A stretch of 64,000 bases of DNA from the NCBI GenBank assembly GCA_031213475.1, contig JARUPZ010000035.1:1534032-1598031 (forward strand), in the 5' to 3' direction. Under the pieces are notes generated by a model, which was not told the origin of the DNA, ran no database searches, and saw nothing but the letters and a program-made list of their open reading frames with translations. This document shows positions 56,327-64,000 of the stretch, in pieces. Source of the DNA: Nereocystis luetkeana (Eukaryota > Sar > Phaeophyceae > Laminariales > Laminariaceae). The translations under genes and the position numbers were made by a program. The number at the start of each line of letters is the position of its first letter. The first letter of the stretch is position 1.

Positions 56327-57988
56327 TTAGGAAACGAGCTTATATTTAGGGTTATTCGAAACGAGCCTATATATAATGTCAGACTTGGTAACAGGTAAGG
56401 CACGCGCGATCGACGTACGACGACGGGCGTTCGTCTGCTTCTTGAGGTGGGGCGTCTTAAAGGTGTTGTCACCTCTCGCGAGCATGATTTGCTCGAGGAC
56501 GGACTGGTAGGTCGTCCACACCCTGTCAAGGGTTTCGGCATCCTGCGCGGCGAACACCCGCTTCACCTCCTCCACGAGCTCATCCACCGTGTTCAGCGTT
56601 GTCCGGTCTTGGAGGGACTGGATGGAGTTGAAAAACCCCAAGTCCAGGATGTTGGTGTCGGGGCTGTTGGCCGGCTGGTTGCGGAGCCTGATGTTCCACC
56701 CACCCTCCGTACCAGCCGCCACGATGTCAGGGTCGTCGATGATGTTGTGGGAAGGCGCGTTGTCCTGTTGCACCCAGACGTCCCGGGGGCCCCCACCCGG
56801 CCACAACGCCTTGATGGCCGGGAAAACATGGTTCAACATCTTTTCCTTGTAGACGACCTTCGTCACCTCCACCATCTTCGTCACGATCGTGCCCGCAGCC
56901 CGGTGCCTACTGCTCCGTTGGGCCCGCACACGCTCGGTGAACGGGAAGATGCCGATCTTCCCGTCGAAGTTGCAGTTGTTGACCGTGTCTCTGCGCGGAC
57001 GCGCGACGGCCGCCAGGAACATCACCTTCTTTATGTCTGACTTGTGTTGCACTTTGTGGACAGGCGGTTGCTCACCCTCGCCCAGGTAGTAGATCTGGCC
57101 CTGTTTCTTGACAAAAAACCATTTCTCGTCCACCATGACGACGTTGTCCATGGTGTCGAACACGCGTGCACCACCATGGCCCTGGCGTACCCATTCCACC
57201 GCCCAATCCAGCCTCCGAGTCTTGGCCTCGGGAGTGAGGAACGGCTTCAGGAATCTAGGCGTCGCACGCATGCCTAGCTTTTTGAGGTTCCTCTGCAGCA
57301 CTTGCTGCGACATTCCCAACTGCGCTGCAACTGCTCTCTGGGTGGTGCGATTTTTGAGTGGTACCTCCAGAAGGGCCTCCTTCGCTTTGTCGAAGTCGAT
57401 GCTTTTCCTGCCAGAATTCCCGAACCGCTTGTTGCGCAAGTTGATGTCGGAGCCGTCAGCATCCTGCTGCTTGTAGCGGTTCCACACGCTCCGCACCTGG
57501 TAGATCGAGCACTCAAACTTTTTCGCCGCTCCAGCCACGTCGGTCTTGCCCAGTTTGCCCTCTTTGCTGCCCGCGAGGAGGTGCTGGACTAGTCGTTGCC
57601 TCTGTTTTTCGTTGAGATTATTGCGGGGCACTATCTGGCGAGCACTTCCAGAAGCTGACATCACCACCACAATATGGGAAGGGCTTGAACCGGTGGCTGC
57701 CGCGCGGGAGCTCTGTTTGCTGGTTGCTGGGGTGGCAGGAGCGAGGGCTTGTGGTGTGCTTTTTCCCAAAAAGCTTGGTTTTGGGAGTTCCAGTGATATC
57801 CACGAATCCAACGTAAAAAACGGGGTCACAAAAAACGTAAAACAGCACAAGTTATGCCGCTTTTTGTACGAAACGAGCCTATATTTAATGTCAGACTCCA
57901 GGTATGTTTCTCTGTTTCGTCGAAACATTCTTGCACGCGATAATTTCAACGGAAGAAGTACGAGTGAGTGCTGCCTGCACAAAGCCAA
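56327..57988 (-). CDS. DD39D mariner-like transposase, altered C-terminus
   Basis: The likely start is ATG 57661, giving about 444 aa. It has two helix-turn-helix blocks (KFECSIYQVRSVWNRYKQQ; RAVAAQLGMSQQVLQRNLKK), then the catalytic triad: VMVDEKWFF, QQDNAPSH, and NSPDTNILDLGFF. There are 39 residues between the second and third Asp, the spacing of plant-type mariners (Soymar-like), and LDLGFF is typical of that group. The first 110 codons of the open frame lie upstream of the likely start. After ARALPV at 56395 the sequence leaves the family and reads through a 29-bp repeat, so the normal C-terminus (kept at 55880-55917) is replaced. No terminal inverted repeats were found. Probably non-functional or at least immobile. 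Confidence 0.88.
   Translation of the reverse strand: MALCRQHSLVLLPLKLSRARMFRRNRETYLESDIKYRLVSYKKRHNLCCFTFFVTPFFTLDSWISLELPKPSFLGKSTPQALAPATPATSKQSSRAAATGSSPSHIVVVMSASGSARQIVPRNNLNEKQRQRLVQHLLAGSKEGKLGKTDVAGAAKKFECSIYQVRSVWNRYKQQDADGSDINLRNKRFGNSGRKSIDFDKAKEALLEVPLKNRTTQRAVAAQLGMSQQVLQRNLKKLGMRATPRFLKPFLTPEAKTRRLDWAVEWVRQGHGGARVFDTMDNVVMVDEKWFFVKKQGQIYYLGEGEQPPVHKVQHKSDIKKVMFLAAVARPRRDTVNNCNFDGKIGIFPFTERVRAQRSSRHRAAGTIVTKMVEVTKVVYKEKMLNHVFPAIKALWPGGGPRDVWVQQDNAPSHNIIDDPDIVAAGTEGGWNIRLRNQPANSPDTNILDLGFFNSIQSLQDRTTLNTVDELVEEVKRVFAAQDAETLDRVWTTYQSVLEQIMLARGDNTFKTPHLKKQTNARRRTSIARALPVTKSDIIYRLVSNNPKYKLVS
56357..56385 (+). repeat. 29-bp direct repeat flanking the mariner, left
   Basis: CGAAACGAGCCTATATATAA then TGTCAGACT, in the same orientation as 57869-57897; a partial third copy lies at 56331-56350. 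Confidence 0.9.
57869..57897 (+). repeat. 29-bp direct repeat flanking the mariner, right
   Basis: Differs from the left copy by one base (T for A in the TATATWTAATG part). Direct, not inverted, so it is not a mariner terminus. Confidence 0.9.
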
Positions 57989-58153
57989 AAGGTCTGCGCA
58001 GCTTGGTGATCAACTGGCTCTAAGCCTTGAGGAGAAGATACGCGTTATCGGACAGACAGAAACGGCGGGAAAGCAGCAAGTACACGTAGCTTATTGAACG
58101 TAAGCTTCGACTTCGCAACTTTCGTACTTTATGCTGTTTCGTTTTTAGTTCGA

Positions 58154-58216
58154 CCAATGAAAATGGCTGGCCAATCAGAATCTGCCGCGCGGGTTTATCC
58201 GCAGCGGGTTTTATAG
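58154..58216 (+). promoter_or_regulatory. CCAAT boxes, ERSE-like site and TATA-like box of the disulfide isomerase gene
   Basis: CCAAT at 58154-58158 and 58171-58175. The second is followed after exactly nine bases by CCGCG (58085-58089 offset, that is 58185-58189), one mismatch from the animal ER-stress element CCAAT-N9-CCACG. TTTTATAG at 58209-58216 could serve as TATA. The ATG follows at 58406. The assignment rests on position and pattern only. Confidence 0.5.
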
Positions 58217-58405
58217 AGAAGGACAACATTTTTTATCGATTTCTCTACTTCGTTTTCTTCTCCAGGAGCCGGCGCGTGCACGGTGCTCAATCCACTCCCA
58301 CAGCAACCTGCTGTGCTGCAAATCGAATAGGACAAGTGCTGTCGCTTCCTTCACAACGTCTTCACCTCCCGTTCAACCCAGCTTGCTACCGGTCCGGCAT
58401 CGCCA

Positions 58406-58586
58406 ATGAAGTTTTTTGGGCTCAGGAGTGCGGCCGTTCTGGCCGCACCGTTGCTCCTTTCGCTCTCGGAGGTGGCTCGTGCGGCTGATGTCGCGACAGA
58501 GGATGCCGTGCTTGTGCTGACCGCAGACACCATCGAGCAGGCCGTCAAGGACCACTCGCACCTCGTCGTAGAGTTCTACGCCCCCT
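58406..58586 (+). CDS. Protein disulfide isomerase, first coding exon (60 aa), 3' partial
   Basis: ATG 58406 opens a hydrophobic signal peptide (about residues 1-26, ending ARA) and the start of a thioredoxin fold: VLVLTADTIEQAV..HLVVEFYAP. The exon stops after T58586, phase 1, with consensus donor GTGAGT. The next exon should begin GG to restore the Trp of the WCGHC active site. PDIs form and exchange disulfides in the ER lumen. No exon beginning with an active-site CGHC appears up to 64000, so the first intron exceeds 5.4 kb and the rest lies outside the window. A stop arises soon after the donor in frame. An ER thioredoxin-family protein is near certain; which PDI subtype is not known. Confidence 0.88.
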
Positions 58587-59345
58587 GTGAGTGGACCTGT
58601 CTGGGATTCGTGTCACCTGCCGCTCGTACGAGCAAGGATATCTTGCGCGCTTTGGTAGCTCTGCAGATGGCGTGTATTCCTGCTTTTTTCTTTCTCTCCG
58701 CTATCTCACGCCCCCCACAGAATTGATGCAACCATCACACAGAATGTCCGTAAATGTAAGAACCATTTACATTTGCATACCAATACTCCAACAGTGCTTA
58801 AATTAACGAACAGAGGGGTGATTTTCAGCATGAAGAATAAACGCAGCAGTCATTTATTATGACAATTCGGACGGTAGGTACGTACAGCGTACGAGTAAGA
58901 GACAGCAGTAGAGACAAGAGCAGGATTGGACTTTGTTTTGTACCTGCCATACAAATACCGGTACCCCCTGGTACATGGGATACCTGGGGATCGTACGGAC
59001 CAAGTACACGATTCTCTAGGAGCTGAGGGATTGCGCGGGAAGTCGGCGAAATCTGTGATCTGAGATTCGCGCACAAGAACCCATTAATAGTACCTGATAC
59101 TGGACTGCTGTGAACGTCTACTCTTACCCTCACGGCAGTACCCTCCCTCCCGCCGTTAAGACTTTCGTTGATTTTACCCTTCCGCACCGTGCCACCCTGC
59201 GAACGACCCCCTCCCCCCTCCCGTCTCGGTCTCCAAGACGGCTGTTTGCCCTAGGTTGACAGGTCGTAAGTACCCAGAGGCAATTGACACTACAGCAGTA
59301 GGTTGCACCCGTCTCATGTAGCAGGTATCATATGCCACTCTGGGC

Positions 59346-59403
59346 GGAAATATGAGGACCGCTTGGTATTCATATTCATTTCTAAACGGTCCTTATATTT
59401 TCG
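59346..59403. repeat. Small foldback repeat, family 3
   Basis: AATATGAGGACCGCTTGG with CTAAACGGTCCTTATATTT; partner at 34076-34132. Confidence 0.72.
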
Positions 59404-59702
59404 ACAGGTATCCGACGTCCCCGGTGGCGTGGTGGGTGGTCCGCGTGCCTATCAAGATCAATTTCGTGGGTTCAAGTCTCACCGAGTGCATGCTCGTAGG
59501 GACTTTTTCTTGCATAAATTGATTATTAATAGCGGAAAGCGCGAGAGCTTGAGTTAGCTGCATTCGATGAAAATCGACGAGCAGTGGGAATGCTGAACCC
59601 TATGCGCGACAAAAAGTAAAGATATGTACCGGGGGGGAGAGGGAGAAGGGACGACACCTGTGACCACGGCTTGCCCAGAAGATCGCCGAGGGTAAAACCT
59701 CC

Positions 59703-59811
59703 TATTACGGGGGGCCATAGTTAACAGGACCAAATATTGTTAGTAAAAATGGTTAAACATCTAGGTTTTTATGTCTACCATAGGTCCTGTTAACTATGGC
59801 CCCCCGTAATA
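59703..59811. repeat. TA-flanked MITE, family 1 copy 13 (reference copy)
   Basis: The best-preserved copy: 109 bp, TATTACGGGGGGCCATAGTT at the left and AACTATGGCCCCCCGTAATA at the right, arms of about 30 bp, and an AT-rich loop. Confidence 0.95.
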
Positions 59812-60519
59812 GTACGAGTTAGGCTGGAAAGTAAAGAGTGATGATGAAAAAAACAAAGAAAAAAGTGGTTATATCATGCTTACACGATTATTAACATCAA
59901 TACTAAGGTTGCTTGGTATAATTCGGCACTTGATGGTGTTTTTTATGTTCAGGGGCAATCGGCTGGAAAAACCTCAAGCTATTATATACCCGAACGGCAA
60001 GCAGTATGCAGCAGCAGTAGTACCAGTAGCAGGGGTGGTAATTACCCTGGCCTGATCCGATTGCTCACCCACAATTTCGACTTTTCCAATTACTTACGGG
60101 TAGTTAGTTACCTTGAGACCGGGGATGATTCGTTTCATCCCCGGGATAAAAAATGGAGGCGTGACGAATAGCATATGATGACGCCAAAACAAGAGGAAGC
60201 AGATGTTCCTGGAATGTGCTGGCGCTTTAGCTCAATATACAGGTCTACGCACGAGTTTCTACCCGTTGTATGCAGCTCCTTGGTTGTCATATTTTGATAC
60301 CTGGAGTAGGTACCTCGGATCCGATGCCCGATAGTCGTACAGCAGTATACATAGTACGACACAATAATCAAATTCCAGATACAAATCTACGCACGGCGTG
60401 TGTGTCACAAGGCGAAGCGCGACACATTGACGGCGAGCTCAGAGACTACATACGTCAAAAGAACTGATCATTTTCAGGGATCTTTACGGTTATCCGTCCG
60501 TGCACGGTGCGGTATGTCC

Positions 60520-60915
60520 AATTCGAAAATCCTACGGTCCGGTTCGGTGCGGTTTAAAAAAATCGGAAATCTTACGGTCGGTGCGGTTTTCAGGTATTGT
60601 CAATCCTACGGTGTGGTTCGGTGTCGAGATATATCCTACGGTGCGGTTCGGTGCGGTTTTCAAAAATCGGAAATCCTACGGTACGGTTCGGTGCGGTTTT
60701 CAGATATTGTGAATCCTACGGTGCGGTTCGGTTTTGTGATAAACCCTACGGTGCGGTTCGGTGCGGTTTTCAAAAATCGGAAATCCTACGGTGCGGTTCG
60801 GCACGGTTTTAGAAAATCGGAAATCTTACGGTGCGGTTCGGTGCTGTGATGTATCATACGGTCCGGTTCGGTTCGGTTCCCCGTTGAATCGGTTTTTCTA
60901 CGGTGCGGTTCCAGT
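60520..60915 (+). repeat. GGTGCGGTTCGGTGCGG minisatellite, block 1
   Basis: Units of roughly 55-65 bp: ACGGTGCGGTTCGGTGCGGT then TTTCAAAAATCGGAAATCCT. The open frames repeat IGNPTVRFGAVF-type peptides and are not genes. Confidence 0.92.
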
Positions 60916-61675
60916 CCCCGTATAGGGAAAACCGTACAACACACGCTTTTCTCTACGGTGCATCGTATATATAAACCGTACTAAACCGCGGTTTCGTACG
61001 GTTCTCAGGCTTTTATCGGGGCACTATGACGAAACCGCTGTTTCTCTACGGTGCACCGTATGAATGGACCGTACAAAACCGCGGTTTCGTACGGTTTCTG
61101 ACGCATTTTCTCGGGGCTCTACGTATCGCAAGCGAGCGCTGCTGCACAAGCAAGCTCTGTTGCAAGCAAGCGCTGCCGCAAGCAAACGCTGCTGCAAGCA
61201 AGTGCTGCTGCAAGCAAGAGAGCCACCTCAAGCAAGCGCTGCTGCAAGCGCTGTTGCAGGCGCTGCTACTGCTTGCAGCTGCTGCTGCTGGTGCAAGCGC
61301 GCGCACCCTTGCCGCCACGCTCCTCCTGTGATCTTCGCCGCTCCGATCCCTTCTCGGGTAGAGAGGACAACAAAGAAGGGGGGGCGATATTCTGGTTGTG
61401 GCGGCGTTGCTTGCACAGCGAGTATCGAGGAGCGCAAGTTAGATCGCACGTCTGTCTGTCTGTCTGTCTGTTGGTGCTGGCTGCTGCTTACTGCTTCGCA
61501 GCTTGCTTGCTGCTGCTGCTGCTGCTGCTGCTGTGCTGCAGGTAGGTACTGCTGCTTGCACGCTTTCTGTTCTGCTCGTTGGATGCTGCAAAAGTGCTGC
61601 CGCTGCTGCAAGTGTTTATTTTTCAAACATGAGAATCCAATATATACCAATTTTTCGTCTCCGATTATGCGCAGG

Positions 61676-61726
61676 TAACCGTAGCGGGAAGGGGGTAGAA
61701 GAGCCTGCTATTAATATGTGACCCCG
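61676..61726 (+). repeat. tRNA-derived SINE fragment S6 with TATTAATA insertion
   Basis: GTAGCGGGAAGGGGGTAGAA through TGTGACCCCG matches the SINE body. Five other copies read GCTATGTGACC; this one reads GCTATTAATATGTGACC, so TA has become TATTAATA. Confidence 0.85.
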
Positions 61727-62194
61727 ATACACACAAAAATAATATGCTCAGGCACCCTAATGTTTCTGATCATTTTTTTAGTTTTTACAGATACCCTATT
61801 TTTTTCTGGCCTTTTAATATGTCCTATTTTCCGGCTGGTGTACTTCCAGAGACTCGGAATATATCAGGTACCTGGTATAATATACCATGAATATAAAAAT
61901 ATACCTGGTAAACAATTAACCTTAAACAATGCCAGTAAACTTTTTGTTGGTGTTTCAACCACGAATGAATATTCAAAATATGAAATACCATAAGATCAAC
62001 CAAGCCAGCGGGATCACTTTTGACACGAAACCGTGCCGAAACCGTCATGAGCCGTGCGAAACCGTGACCCTGTTGCACCGTTCCGCGACCGATGGAACGG
62101 CGGTTTTTCTACGGTTTCAAGTTAACCGCACCGTTAAAAAAACGATCTACCTGGTAACGGTTTTTGGCACCGTCTCTTGGCGCACACGGTGCGG

Positions 62195-62475
62195 TTCGGT
62201 TTCATGATATTTCCTAGGGTGCCGTTCGGTGCGGTTTTCAAAAATCAGAAATCCTACGGTGCGGTTCGGTGCGGTTTTCAGATATTGTGAATCCTACGGT
62301 GCGGTGCGGTTTGATAAATCCTACGGTGCGGTTTTCAAGAATTGGAAATGCTACGGTGCGGTTCGGTGCGGTTTTAGAAACTCGGAAATCTTATGGTGCG
62401 GTTCGGTTATTCTTGAAATCCTACGGTGCGGTGCGGTGCGGTTAATCGCACCGAACCGATAGGAAAAACCGCACC
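62195..62475 (+). repeat. GGTGCGGTTCGGTGCGG minisatellite, block 2
   Basis: Same unit as 60520-60915, separated from it by about 1.3 kb. Confidence 0.92.
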
Positions 62476-62636
62476 GTAAAGAACCCTGATAATTTTGGCT
62501 GGGTTTGTGTTGAATACATGTAGGCATTTACTGAGGGGGACAGGGGACGCCAAATTTTACCTCAGATTCTAGATGTTCTAACCTCGCACTTCAGTTACCG
62601 GAAATTACCTGTTACCCACACCTACCATCCTTGTAA

Positions 62637-62746
62637 TATTTCGGGGGACCATATCTAATAGGACCTACGGTACATATAAAAACCTACACATTTACCTAGT
62701 TTTACCAACAATATTTGGGCCTATTTACTATGGTCCCCCGTAATAT
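62637..62746. repeat. TA-flanked MITE, family 1 copy 14
   Basis: GTAAATAGG-type right arm. The right TA continues into TATTAATAGTAG, a TATTAATA palindrome overlapping the end. Confidence 0.88.
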
Positions 62747-62951
62747 TAATAGTAGTAGTGGTCCCAGTAGTGCCGGTATATGCCAGCCAGATAAACCGGC
62801 TCTACTCCGGATTGGGGGATATATAGGTTTGAGTATGGGAATGAAACTGTGCCAGCCCGAAGTACCGACAGCAACTACTGAGGGACCACTCCTGCTGTCG
62901 GACCAGGCACTGCTTCAGTTTGTCACCTGACGCCGCCGGCCTCGTCGTGCC

Positions 62952-63060
62952 TATTACGGGGGACCATAGTTAACAGGACCTATGGTACACATAAAAACCT
63001 ATATGTTTAACCATTTTTAGTAGCAATATTTGGTCCTGTTAACTATGGCCCCACGTAATA
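62952..63060. repeat. TA-flanked MITE, family 1 copy 15
   Basis: GTTAACAGG subtype, 109 bp, one mismatch in the right C run (GGCCCCACG). Confidence 0.93.
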
Positions 63061-63777
63061 GGTAGGGTTATGCTTATTTTTCATCACAAGTTGTGTTTGT
63101 TGTGATGTTTGGTACAGCGGTACTGGACATACTCGTAGGGCTACCCTATGTAGGGCGTACGTACGATTTACATGAAGACGTGTATAGCCGCAACCAGATT
63201 CATCTCGTTTAAATAGGATACGACCACAGGTATACCTCAGGCGCAGGAGGAAAACACTGGTATGTTGTGATCGTGTTGTTCGAACTTTGTTTTGTTGCAG
63301 TTTTTTCCGCATGGATACATGGATACAGCAGCAGCACAAGTCGTGGAAATAGGAAATACCTGGTATGCGACTACAGCAGTGCAGTTTCCAGTACCAGGTA
63401 TACCGGTATGATATACAGCCAGTTTATGATATCGTCTTGCTGTGCTGCTGTACCGGTGCCTGTACACTGCTGTAAAACTGCGCTGTGCCAAGTAAACCAG
63501 CAGTAGTACGTAGGGGGCTCCCAACCATGCCGGTTTAAAAATGCCACTGCTATCAATAAACAAATGGTGAAATTGCTGGCACGACTGCTGTGACCCTCGA
63601 TATTGCCGGTTACCCTCCCTGTTTAGGCGTCCACGTCAGTAGAACTCCTAGCCTTGCTCCCCAGCGCTTCGTTGTAGATGAGAGAGGAGAGACATCAAGC
63701 AGTTCAGTATGGTGCCAGCAACCACACCCCTCCAGCCTATACTCTACCACTGTAAAAAAAACGAGCAGTATGTAAGA

Positions 63778-64000
63778 CCTATGCCAATGGAAACGCGAAG
63801 TTCATTTTTTTTTTCAAATACCCTGGTATATATTTCCTTCAAGAACAGCCGAAAATACCGCCGCTTTGGGGAAAAAAGAGAAAACATGTTTGATTTTTTC
63901 TTCTTTTTTTCCCAACGGCTGCTGGCGGCGCAATTGTTTTTTCTGGTTGCAAATTGTCAACACGCTGATAGAAACCAGCTCGTGCGACGATCGACGCTCG
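63778..64000 (+). mobile_element. Arm of a second foldback transposon, cut by the window end
   Basis: Matches 36671-36890 from ACCTATGCCAATGGAAACGC to TTGTCAACACG and continues into the sequence found inverted at 37528. It carries TACCCTGGTA at 63819-63828 where both other copies have a plain TA. Confidence 0.85.

Larger units (their letters stand above)
58587..64000. other. Disulfide isomerase intron 1 (to window end)
   Basis: Contains MITE copies 13-15, two blocks of a GGTGCGGTTCGGTGCGG minisatellite, a CTG/GCAAGC-rich tract (61130-61540), a SINE fragment and the start of another foldback-transposon arm. No exon was recognised. Confidence 0.65.

Noticed and set aside
59430..59510. tRNA-like GGGTTCAAGTCTC stretch
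   Set aside because: A T-arm can be drawn but no anticodon or acceptor stem fits, and there is no second copy to support a SINE.
60400..60849. Frames with repeated IGNPTVRFGAVF peptides
   Set aside because: Minisatellite translation; similar peptides appear in all three phases.
61064..61678. Cys- and Ala-rich 204-aa frame
   Set aside because: It arises from GCAAGC/CTG repeats inside the disulfide isomerase intron, with no splice or family support.

Overview
The window is nuclear DNA of a eukaryote. Its genes are split by GT-AG introns of about 0.6-4.3 kb, and the spaces between exons are packed with short transposable elements, microsatellites and homopolymer runs. I could rebuild four protein genes by joining exons by splice signal, reading phase and family homology. 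They are: the 3' part of a carotenoid cleavage oxygenase (plus strand, 1-10861, seven exons), a complete type II peroxiredoxin (minus strand, 31087-24095, four exons, 161 aa), a complete PG-rich-repeat protein of the flagellar STPGR type (plus strand, 41086-49996, five exons, 291 aa), and the first exon of a protein disulfide isomerase (plus strand, 58406-58586). There is also one intact tRNA-Asp(GTC) gene at 20028-20099. A carotenoid enzyme beside a flagellar protein and a PRXII suggests a flagellated photosynthetic protist. A large-genome stramenopile alga such as a brown alga is my best guess, but that is inference only.

Layout: 1-10.9 kb carries the carotenoid oxygenase, with its introns invaded by a cluster of a roughly 450-500 bp repeat that always ends in a poly-C run. 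From 10.9 to 24 kb is intergenic: a 100-N assembly gap, a tRNA-like repeat, a LINE with reverse transcriptase and restriction-like endonuclease inserted at a (TTA/AAT)n microsatellite, the tRNA gene, and piggyBac-like foldback elements. From 24 to 31.1 kb lies the peroxiredoxin. From 31 to 41 kb there are minisatellites and a foldback DNA transposon of about 2 kb. From 41 to 50 kb lies the STPGR-like gene. From 50 to 58.4 kb there are dispersed repeats and a DD39D mariner transposase with an inverted, almost identical partial copy beside it. From 58.4 kb onward are the disulfide isomerase promoter, its first exon, and at least 5.4 kb of repeat-filled first intron.

Repeat families defined here by comparing copies inside the window: (1) a MITE of about 110 bp flanked by TA, fifteen copies; (2) a TTAA-flanked, piggyBac-like foldback MITE of about 95 bp, nine copies; (3) a tRNA-derived SINE, six copies, two with clear target-site duplications; (4) the poly-C-terminated repeat and a second repeat with the same 3' end; (5) a LINE 3' end followed by (AAT)n; (6) a repeat of about 310 bp ending in (AAC)n.

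The most unusual signal is a set of tiny TA-flanked palindromes. TACCAGGTA or TACCTGGTA occurs about forty times by my count, against roughly 0.5 expected by chance, and TATTAATA is also enriched. In four repeat copies, sister copies have a plain TA where the affected copy has a short insert flanked by TA on both sides. This is what excision footprints (or micro-insertions) of TA-targeting DNA transposons should look like. The four host genes have unrelated jobs (carotenoid cleavage, peroxide removal, axoneme structure, ER protein folding) and do not form a pathway.
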